Shown: piece after piece, positions 6,774 to 11,572 of the stretch
How positions within the stretch are numbered: the stretch's first letter is position 1
Layout: every line of letters starts with the position of its first letter
NCBI GenBank assembly: GCA_003224135.1
Contig: QHYO01000621.1
Coordinates: 1 to 11,572 of the forward strand
Reading direction: 5' to 3'
Source of the DNA: Acidobacteriota bacterium
GTDB taxonomy: Bacteria > Acidobacteriota > Terriglobia > Acidiferrales > UBA7541
Length of the DNA stretch: 11,572 nucleotides
Program-made: the position numbers and the translations under genes
The notes under the pieces: model-generated
Told to the model about the DNA's origin: nothing
Seen by the model: only the letters and a program-made list of their open reading frames with translations
Database searches by the model: none

Positions 6774-7949
6774 ATGGACTTCGCGCTCACTGACCATCAA
6801 AAACTAATTCGCGACACCGTCCGGCAGTTCATGGACGCGGAAGTTCGTCCGCTCGTCAAAGAACTGGAACGCGAAGAGCGTTTTCCTCTGGAAATCCTGA
6901 AAAAAATCGGTGAAATGGGCTGTTGCGGCATGCTCACTCCGGAAGAGTGGGGCGGGCCGGGTCTCGACACGGTTTCTTATGTGCTGATGCTGGAAGAAGT
7001 CGCACGCGTTTACACAGCGATGTCCACGGCACTCGGCGTCACGAATTCCGCTGTCCAGGCTCCGCTCTTGCAGTTCGGTACGGAAGCGCAGAAGCAGAAA
7101 TATCTGAAGCGTCTCGCAAGCGGCGAAATTCTCGGCTCGTTCTGCTTAACGGAAGCCGCCGCTGGCTCCGATGCCGCCGGGATTCAAGCCACAGCTAGGA
7201 AACATGCAGTGCCGGGCTTTAGCCCGGCTTCTGGCTCGCAGGAAGTCTACCGCCTGAACGGCGCAAAAACCTGGGTAAGCAACGGCAGCGTCGCCGGTGT
7301 TTTCGTCATTTTTGCAAAAACGAATCCTGGAGCGGGGTCAAAGGGCATCACTGCTTTCCTGGTCGAGCCTTCCTTTAAGGGATTCAAAATCGGCCGCCAC
7401 GAAGACAAAATGGGCCAACGCTCTTCGCCCTCCGTCGAAATTTTGTTGAACGATTGCGAAGTGCCCGTCGTCAACCGCCTTGGCGAAGAAGGCCAGGGAC
7501 TCAAGATCGCTCTCAGCGCGCTCGACGGTGGCCGCATCGGCATCGCCGCGCAAGCCATCGGCCTCGCGCAGGGCGCTCTCGATGAATCCATCAAATATGC
7601 AAAGCAGCGCCGCGCCTTCGGCAAATCCATCAGCGAATTTCAAGCCATCCAGTGGATGATCGCCGACATGCAGACCGAACTCGAAGCCGCGCGCGGGCTA
7701 ACCTACTACGCGGCTTGGTTAAAAGATTCCGGCAAAGGGATGGGCTCCGCTGCATCCCAAGCAAAACTTTACGCCAGCGAAATGGTGAATCGCGTCGTCT
7801 ACAAAGCGGTGCAAATTCATGGCAGCGTCGGGTATTCTCGTGAGACCGATGTCGAGCGCATGTACCGCGACGCCCGCGTCATCACCATTTACGAAGGCAC
7901 CAGCGAGGTCCAGCGCATGATCATCGCGCGCGATTTGCTGGGCAAATAG
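6774..7949 (+). CDS. Acyl-CoA dehydrogenase (short/branched-chain type)
   Basis: A complete 391-residue FAD-dependent acyl-CoA dehydrogenase, which oxidises an acyl-CoA to the trans-2-enoyl-CoA and passes electrons to ETF. Signature 1 is FCLTEAAAGSD (123-133). Signature 2 is QIHGSVGYSRETDVERMYRD. The catalytic base is E374 in IYEGTSEVQR. These match the short-chain/butyryl or branched-chain subgroup. The loop after signature 1 is about 11 residues longer than usual (around 142-160, HAVPGFSPASGSQE); its DNA is a palindromic repeat described separately. The start at 6774 gives the normal N-terminus MDFALTDHQKLIRDTVRQF. No Shine-Dalgarno is seen; a TACCAT -10-like hexamer lies at 6753-6758. No ETF or enoyl-CoA hydratase gene is adjacent, so the chain-length preference is unknown. 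Confidence 0.95.
   Translation: MDFALTDHQKLIRDTVRQFMDAEVRPLVKELEREERFPLEILKKIGEMGCCGMLTPEEWGGPGLDTVSYVLMLEEVARVYTAMSTALGVTNSAVQAPLLQFGTEAQKQKYLKRLASGEILGSFCLTEAAAGSDAAGIQATARKHAVPGFSPASGSQEVYRLNGAKTWVSNGSVAGVFVIFAKTNPGAGSKGITAFLVEPSFKGFKIGRHEDKMGQRSSPSVEILLNDCEVPVVNRLGEEGQGLKIALSALDGGRIGIAAQAIGLAQGALDESIKYAKQRRAFGKSISEFQAIQWMIADMQTELEAARGLTYYAAWLKDSGKGMGSAASQAKLYASEMVNRVVYKAVQIHGSVGYSRETDVERMYRDARVITIYEGTSEVQRMIIARDLLGK
7206..7232 (+). repeat. GTAG-type palindromic repeat inside the acyl-CoA dehydrogenase gene
   Basis: GCAGT followed by the perfect 18-bp palindrome at 7211-7228 (GCCGGGC, TTTA, GCCCGGC) and TTCT. It belongs to the same hairpin family as the intergenic copies near 9289, 9322, 10183, 11170 and 11227. 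It is read in frame as VPGFSPAS and coincides with a non-conserved loop extension of the enzyme. Confidence 0.65.
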
Positions 7950-8029
7950 GGGAGATTGGCATTCTCCAGCGAAAAGGCCGTTTCTTTTCCTTCGTTCGCA
8001 TCGCTCGGCTGGCCTCTTTCTTGAAAAAG

Positions 8030-8057
8030 CTATAACTTAGAACTTACAACTCATATC
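8030..8057 (+). repeat. Degenerate heptamer array upstream of trpS
   Basis: Four successive 7-nt units, CTATAAC, TTAGAAC, TTACAAC and TCATATC, end 15 bp before the trpS start. The consensus T-N-A-N-A-A-C is the same as in the array upstream of scpA. A weak promoter reading (TTGAAA at 8021-8026, TACAAC at 8045-8050, 18-bp spacer) overlaps the array. The rest of the 123-bp spacer from 7950 holds only an imperfect GGCC inverted repeat. Confidence 0.55.
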
Positions 8058-8072
8058 TCTCACGGGAAAAAC

Positions 8073-9275
8073 TTGTCGAATACTCCGAAAGCAAGAAATC
8101 GAGTCCTCAACGGTATACGGCCGTCCGGCAATCTTCGTATCGGTCACGATTTTGGTGCGCTGCAAAAGTGGGTCCCGCGGACACCTCCGCCGTCGCGCAA
8201 AATACTATCGAAATTGTCACCGACTATCTCGCCGCCGGACTCGACCCGCGAAAATCCGTCATCTTCCAGCAATCGCTCATCCCGGAACACGCCGAACTCC
8301 ATCTCCTCCTCGGCATGGTCACGCCGCTCAGTTGGCTTGAACGCGTTCCCACCTACAAAGAAGCCTTCGAAAACGTGAAGGACAAAGATCTCCACACCTA
8401 TGGCTTCCTCGGCTACCCATGCCTGCAAACCGCCGACATCGTCATGTACAGCTCACCTGCCGCGGCAGGCCAGCCGGGCATTCCCCTTTTTGTCCCAGTC
8501 GGCGAAGACCAAGTCTCCCACGTCGAAATCAGCCGCGAAATCGTCCGGCGGTTTAACAACTTCTTTGGGCTAGTGATTGACCCCAGAGTGCACCAAGGCG
8601 AGAAGGTTGCACCAATTCGACACGTTCTTGAGAAAACTGTTGTTGGAGTCTGGCAGACCGAGAATTTGGCATTGAATGCACACGTGCCCCTCGTCGACCA
8701 AAGGGATTACGAGGCCCGGGTCAGGAGGTTCGTAGCTGAATCCGGCTTTAACCGAAAGGGAATTCTTTCGAATCGACGGCCTGACAGAACCCGATGTGAT
8801 GCTGACCAAGACTCCGCGTATTCCCGGCCTCGACGGTCGCAAAATGTCGAAGAGCTACGGCAACACGATCACGCTGAGCGAATCGGACGACGACATACGC
8901 AAAAAGACAAAAGTGATGGTCACCGACCCCGCCCGCAAGCGCCGCACCGACCCCGGAAATCCGGACGTGTGTCCCGTGTACGATTGGCATAAACTGTTCT
9001 CGTCCCCGGAAACGCTGAAGTGGTCGGCGGAAGGCTGCCGCACCGCAGGCATCGGCTGCATCGAGTGCAAGGCAAAAATGGCCGATCATCTGATTGAGTG
9101 GATCGCTCCGATTCGCGAGCGCCGCGTCGCGTACGAAAAGCATCCCGCGCGCGTTCTCGAAGTGATCGACTCGGGCTCGGCGAAAGCTCGCGAAGTCGCC
9201 AAAGTCACGATGAAACGCGTCCGCGAAGCGGTCTTCGGCTGGGACAAGAAACGCAAGCAGGTAAGCGGTGCCTGA
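8073..9275 (+). pseudogene. trpS: Tryptophanyl-tRNA synthetase gene, disrupted
   Basis: Three pieces of one class I TrpRS lie in order but in different frames. Piece 1 (8073-8174, TTG start, GGGA about 8 nt upstream) has RPSGNLRIGH, the HIGH-type ATP motif, and ends GALQKWV. Piece 2 (8177-8566) runs from ADTSAVAQNTIEIVTDY through PEHAELHLLLGMVTPLSWLERVPTYKE, DLHTYGFLGYP, VPVGEDQVSHVEI to RRFNNFF. Piece 3 (8769-9275) runs from RIDGLTEPDVMLTKTPRIPG through the KMSKS loop (GRKMSKSYGN) to the C-terminus. About 21-22 residues normally found between KWV and ADTS, including the D-x-HAL segment, are missing; about 64 bp fits the frame change. A 196-bp insert separates pieces 2 and 3. About 332 of roughly 353 residues survive. 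As trpS is essential, an intact copy must exist elsewhere or the assembly is wrong here. Confidence 0.85.
8567..8762 (+). other. 196-bp insertion splitting trpS, flanked by TTCTTT
   Basis: TTCTTT occurs at 8561-8566 and again at 8763-8768. Removing one copy plus the intervening 196 bp (202 bp in all) joins RRFNNFF directly to RIDGLTEPDVML in frame, as the TrpRS family requires. The flanking hexamer therefore looks like a target-site duplication. I see no terminal inverted repeats and no recognisable transposase. The insert is open throughout in the trpS frame and in one reverse frame. CCTCGT and ACGAGG can form a 6-bp stem inside it. Origin unknown. Confidence 0.6.
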
Positions 9276-9288
9276 CTACGGCGAATTT

Positions 9289-9345
9289 GTAGCAGCGGGT
9301 TTACCCCGCTGTCTTGATTTTGCAGAGGCCGGTATTTAGACCGGC
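9289..9345 (+). repeat. Two tandem GTAG-type hairpin repeats between trpS and scpA
   Basis: Copy 1: GTAG head at 9289, stem CAGCGGG (9293-9299) with CCCGCTG (9305-9311), loop TTTAC, tail ending TTTTGCA. Copy 2: GCAG head at 9322, stem GCCGGT (9328-9333) with ACCGGC (9340-9345), loop ATTTAG. They overlap head to tail at GCA. They follow the trpS stop closely and could also act as a weak terminator (TCTTGATTTT after copy 1). Confidence 0.65.
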
Positions 9346-9353
9346 GTTGTTAC

Positions 9354-9381
9354 TGAGAACTGAAAACTGACGACTGATAAC
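9354..9381 (+). repeat. Degenerate heptamer array just upstream of scpA
   Basis: Four uninterrupted 7-nt units: TGAGAAC, TGAAAAC, TGACGAC, TGATAAC. The array ends 6 bp before the scpA ATG and occupies the place where a Shine-Dalgarno site would be, but contains none. It shares the T-N-A-N-A-A-C consensus with the array at 8030-8057. Confidence 0.65.
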
Positions 9382-9387
9382 TCTCAA

Positions 9388-10170
9388 ATGGCCTCTCCCT
9401 ACAACATCAACATTCCGATGTACGAAGGTCCCCTCGACCTGCTTCTCGATCTCATCAAGAAGCAGGAGATGAGCATCCACGACATCCAAATTTCCAAAAT
9501 CACCTCGCAATATCTCGACTACCTGCACAAACTCGAAGAACTAAACGTCGATGTCTCTTCGGAATTCATCTACATGGCGGCGTCCCTGATTTACATCAAG
9601 TCGAAAATGCTGCTGCCGCCCGATCCGCTTGCCTCGACCGAGGAACAAGCCGCCGATCCTCGCGAGGAATTAGTCCAGCGCCTGATCGAACACGAAAAAT
9701 TCAAAAACGCAGCGCAGCTTCTCTACCAGAAACAACAAATCGAAGAGCACGTCTGGTCGAAGCCCGATAAATCGCTCTACAACGATGAAGGCACAGAAGG
9801 CGAACTCGTCGTTTCGCTCGTGGACCTGGTAAAAGTTTTCCAGCAGGTGCTCGAACGACGCAAAGAAGTCGCGCGTATCGAACTGCAGCACGAACAATTC
9901 ACCGTCGCGCAGATGATCGCACAGCTCCGCGGACAAATTCTGGCTAGTGATGATTCGAGCGCGAATCTCGTCCGCTTTTTCGAAGCATGTCCATCGCGTC
10001 ACGCCATGATCGTGGCATTCCTCGCAGTGCTCGAAATGGTTAAGCTGCAAGCCGTCGCCATCGTACAGGAAAAACAGTTTGGCGAAATTCTGCTGCGCAA
10101 GGGGAAATCGTTCGACACGGTTTTCGACGAAAAAGGCGAAATGCGCCTGATCGATGAGGAGTACAAGTGA
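9388..10170 (+). CDS. scpA: Segregation and condensation protein A (kleisin)
   Basis: A complete 260-residue ScpA, the kleisin that bridges SMC heads and binds ScpB in the bacterial condensin that compacts and segregates chromosomes. The N-terminal signature YEGPLDLLLDLIKKQEM starts at residue 12, followed by DIQISKITSQYLDYL and the FIYMAASLIYIKSKMLLP helix. The C-terminal winged helix (about 200-260) includes FLAVLEMVKLQAVAIVQE and FGEILL. Length is normal for the family. The ATG at 9388 gives the expected N-terminus although no Shine-Dalgarno precedes it. scpB follows 72 bp downstream on the same strand with a hairpin repeat between them, so the usual scpAB pairing is kept. Confidence 0.97.
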   Translation: MASPYNINIPMYEGPLDLLLDLIKKQEMSIHDIQISKITSQYLDYLHKLEELNVDVSSEFIYMAASLIYIKSKMLLPPDPLASTEEQAADPREELVQRLIEHEKFKNAAQLLYQKQQIEEHVWSKPDKSLYNDEGTEGELVVSLVDLVKVFQQVLERRKEVARIELQHEQFTVAQMIAQLRGQILASDDSSANLVRFFEACPSRHAMIVAFLAVLEMVKLQAVAIVQEKQFGEILLRKGKSFDTVFDEKGEMRLIDEEYK

Positions 10171-10182
10171 AGGCTTTTATCT

Positions 10183-10207
10183 GTAGTGGCCGGTCTCCAG
10201 ACCGGTT
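10183..10207 (+). repeat. GTAG-type hairpin repeat between scpA and scpB
   Basis: GTAGTGG, then stem CCGGTCT (10190-10196) and AGACCGG (10199-10205) around CC, then TTCTTTTGCA. It is the clearest copy of the family by head and tail. It lies inside the presumed scpAB transcript, so it may form an mRNA hairpin there. Confidence 0.7.
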
Positions 10208-10242
10208 CTTTTGCACTTTTCCCGCCGACAGGATTTCAGCCT

Positions 10243-11139
10243 ATGACTAACGAAGAACGCAAAGCAGCCCTCGAAGCCATCATTTACGCCGCTGATGAGC
10301 CAGCCACCATCGAACAACTAGCCGCCGCGCTCGGTGAAGACAAAATCATCGTACAGACTTCGCTCGACGAGCTCGTCGCAAGCTATGCCACGGAAGAACG
10401 CGGCGTCGAAATCCGCGCCGTCGCCGGCGGCTATAAGATGTACACCAAGCCGCAGCATCACGACGTGGTTCGCCGTTTCATCAAGAGCCTGCGCCCGCCG
10501 CTGCGCCTCTCGATGCCGGCGCTCGAAACGCTTGCCGTGATTGCCTACAAGCAGCCCGTCACGGGCCCCGAAATTTCAGAAATTCGCGGTGTGAACAGTT
10601 CGGGTGTAATCGCGACGCTCCTCGATAAGCGTTTGATCACCACCGCGGGCCGAAAAGAAGTGATGGGCCGGCCGATTCTGTACAAGTCTTCCAAAGAATT
10701 CCTTATGCGCTTCGGGCTAAGCGATTTGCAGGAGCTCCCAAGCCTGAAGGAATTTGAAGCGCTCGCTCGCGAAGCGCTCGGCAGCGATGTTGGTATTGCG
10801 CCGACAACTGAAGAAGCGATGCTTGCTGAACCCACCGCCGACACGCTGGAAAATCTGACCTCCGCTCAGTCTCCGACTTCCGGGCACTCCAGTACGCCCC
10901 TCGATTCTTCCAATCCGCTCACCGCGGACTTAGCCGATAACGACCAACTCGTCCCCACCGAATTCGCAGCTCCGGGTGCGGGTGCCTCAGGTGCCGATAT
11001 TGCACCTGGGTCTTCCGCTTCACCCTCCGACGACCAATTCCTCCGCGAACGCGAAGTCGAATCCACGGCCGAAGGTATGCCCAGTGGCGAGCTCGACGAA
11101 GAACCGCCAAAAGCCGACTCCGCCTCCGCCGGCGAATAA
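10243..11139 (+). CDS. scpB: Segregation and condensation protein B
   Basis: A 298-residue ScpB, the dimeric winged-helix partner of ScpA in the SMC complex. The conserved core is residues 1-170: MTNEERKAALEAIIYAADEP, VEIRAVAGGYKMYTKP (55-70), and the family signature LETLAVIAYKQPVTGPEI with EIRGVNSSGVI (94-123), then GRPILYKSSKEFLMRFGL. Residues about 181-298 form a Ser/Pro/Thr/Asp/Glu-rich low-complexity tail with no fold I recognise; many ScpB proteins stop near 180-200. The ATG at 10243 matches the family start; the upstream in-frame GTG at 10186 lies in the hairpin repeat. AGGA about 11 nt upstream is a weak ribosome site. Confidence 0.96.
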   Translation: MTNEERKAALEAIIYAADEPATIEQLAAALGEDKIIVQTSLDELVASYATEERGVEIRAVAGGYKMYTKPQHHDVVRRFIKSLRPPLRLSMPALETLAVIAYKQPVTGPEISEIRGVNSSGVIATLLDKRLITTAGRKEVMGRPILYKSSKEFLMRFGLSDLQELPSLKEFEALAREALGSDVGIAPTTEEAMLAEPTADTLENLTSAQSPTSGHSSTPLDSSNPLTADLADNDQLVPTEFAAPGAGASGADIAPGSSASPSDDQFLREREVESTAEGMPSGELDEEPPKADSASAGE

Positions 11140-11169
11140 CCGATCCATGGTCATCGTCCCGATTTCTTT

Positions 11170-11191
11170 GTAGCGGCGGCCTGCCCGCCGC
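11170..11191 (+). repeat. GTAG-type hairpin repeat after scpB
   Basis: GTAG at 11170, with stem GCGGCGG (11173-11179) pairing CCGCCGC (11185-11191). A second CCGCCGC at 11202-11208 can pair with the same 5' arm, so this repeat overlaps the terminator that follows. Confidence 0.6.
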
Positions 11192-11220
11192 AAGGAGGTT
11201 TCCGCCGCCTTGGTTTTTTT
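11191..11220 (+). terminator. Rho-independent terminator of the scpAB unit
   Basis: CAAGGAGG (11191-11198) pairs with CCGCCTTG (11205-11212) with one A-G mismatch and a 6-nt loop, followed directly by GTTTTTTT. It lies 52 bp after the scpB stop. Confidence 0.65.
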
Positions 11221-11226
11221 GCTTTC

Positions 11227-11250
11227 GTAGCGGCCACCTTAAGGCAGCCA
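11227..11250 (+). repeat. Degenerate GTAG-type palindrome upstream of rluB
   Basis: GTAG head, then the imperfect palindrome GGC-CA-CCTTAAGG-CA-GCC, with a TCTTCGCTGTTTGC tail resembling the tails of the other copies. Only the centre CCTTAAGG and the outer GGC/GCC pair. Confidence 0.45.
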
Positions 11251-11321
11251 TCTTCGCTGTTTGCTTTGCATTGGCAAGCCTTGGTTAACGACGCCAAACA
11301 CTCCGTACGGGAATCCCCGAT

Positions 11322-11352
11322 GTGCTCAGTGTCTCAGTGCCTCTGTGGCGAA
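11322..11352 (+). repeat. Degenerate GTG-octamer run upstream of rluB
   Basis: GTG recurs at 11322, 11329, 11337 and 11345 (spacing 7, 8, 8): GTGCTCA, GTGTCTCA, GTGCCTCT, GTGGCGAA. The sequence between the palindrome at 11227 and this run has no other feature I can see. Confidence 0.4.
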
Positions 11353-11386
11353 CTCTTGCTCTTTCGCCTCGCCCCGCAAATTCAGC

Positions 11387-11392
11387 TACCAT
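11387..11392 (+). promoter_or_regulatory. Possible -10 box close to the rluB start
   Basis: TACCAT lies 8 bp before the rluB ATG, in GCTACCATAGTCACCC. The spacing suggests a leaderless or nearly leaderless transcript, as for polX. The same GCTACCAT octamer precedes the acyl-CoA dehydrogenase gene (6751-6758). No clear -35 box. Confidence 0.35.
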
Positions 11393-11400
11393 AGTCACCC

Positions 11401-11572
11401 ATGCAAGAACGCCTTCAAAAAATAATCGCGCGCGCAGGCATTGCATCCCGCCGCCACGCCGAGCAACTCATCCTCAGCGGGCAGGTTCGCGTAAACGGAG
11501 ATACCATCCGCGAACTCGGCTCCAAAGCCGACGCCGCGAGCGACAAGATCGAAGTCTCAGGCCGAAAGATCG
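11401..11572 (+). CDS. rluB: RluB/RsuA-type 23S rRNA pseudouridine synthase, N-terminal part
   Basis: Open from ATG 11401 to the window edge (57 complete codons); the catalytic domain lies beyond it. The visible part is an S4 RNA-binding domain, RLQKIIARAGIASRRHAEQL then VRVNG, which opens the RsuA/RluB/RluE/RluF family that isomerises uridine in ribosomal RNA. The scpA-scpB-rluB order is common in bacteria and favours RluB (23S U2605) over the other members, but this is inferred from context. No Shine-Dalgarno; the -10-like TACCAT lies 8 bp upstream. It has a separate promoter region after the scpB terminator. Confidence 0.88.
   Translation, partial: MQERLQKIIARAGIASRRHAEQLILSGQVRVNGDTIRELGSKADAASDKIEVSGRKI

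Noticed and set aside
7950..8020. Terminator after the acyl-CoA dehydrogenase gene
   Set aside because: GGCC inverted repeats flank a loop of about 30 nt with only 5 strong pairs, so stability is doubtful.
8700..8762. tRNA-like segment in the trpS insert (GGTTCG and AATCC)
   Set aside because: No acceptor stem, anticodon arm or correct T-loop spacing can be formed.
8561..8768. Group I intron or intein in trpS
   Set aside because: The 5' exon CUUCUU could pair with GAGAAG inside the insert with a final U-G, but I see no group I core (P3-P8), the junction that restores the frame does not end in G, and 196 bp is too short for an intein.
10186..10242. Upstream GTG start for scpB adding 19 residues
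   Set aside because: These codons lie in the GTAG hairpin repeat, and the ATG at 10243 matches the family N-terminus.

Overview
The window looks like chromosomal DNA of an Acidobacteriota member (Terriglobia/Koribacter-like). This is inferred from gene content and style: fairly high GC, a PolX-PHP polymerase, a LytTR regulator, a secreted phosphoesterase, scpA-scpB followed by an RluB-type gene, and many short GTAG-headed hairpin repeats. No 16S gene or other direct taxonomic marker is present. Several genes (polX, the LytTR gene, the acyl-CoA dehydrogenase gene, scpA, rluB) lack a clear Shine-Dalgarno site, while the Nudix and phosphoesterase genes have one.

Left part (1-3314), all minus strand, transcribed right to left: a Nudix ADP-sugar pyrophosphatase; a cold-shock protein with its own sigma70-like promoter, an upstream direct repeat and a terminator; a PolX DNA polymerase with PHP domain, possibly on a leaderless mRNA; and the N-terminal part of an exported DUF4097-type protein that runs off the window.

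Middle part (3513-7949), plus strand: a large exported phosphoesterase (PF04185 type) closed by a strong terminator; an orphan LytTR response regulator; a 353-bp gap holding the remnant of a small two-helix membrane protein (one frame change and one in-frame TGA); and an acyl-CoA dehydrogenase whose reading frame contains a palindromic repeat.

Right part (8073-11572), plus strand: a tryptophanyl-tRNA synthetase gene broken twice, by an inferred deletion of about 64 bp and by a 196-bp insertion flanked by TTCTTT; then scpA and scpB, the kleisin and winged-helix partners of the SMC condensin, and the start of an RluB/RsuA-type pseudouridine synthase. The intergenic spaces here are full of small repeats: GTAG hairpins, T-N-A-N-A-A-C heptamer arrays and a GTG-octamer run.

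I see no CRISPR array, transposase, tRNA, rRNA or clear multi-gene defence or biosynthetic system. The most unusual features are the doubly broken trpS with its unidentified insert, the repeat embedded in the acyl-CoA dehydrogenase coding frame, and the heptamer arrays just upstream of trpS and scpA.
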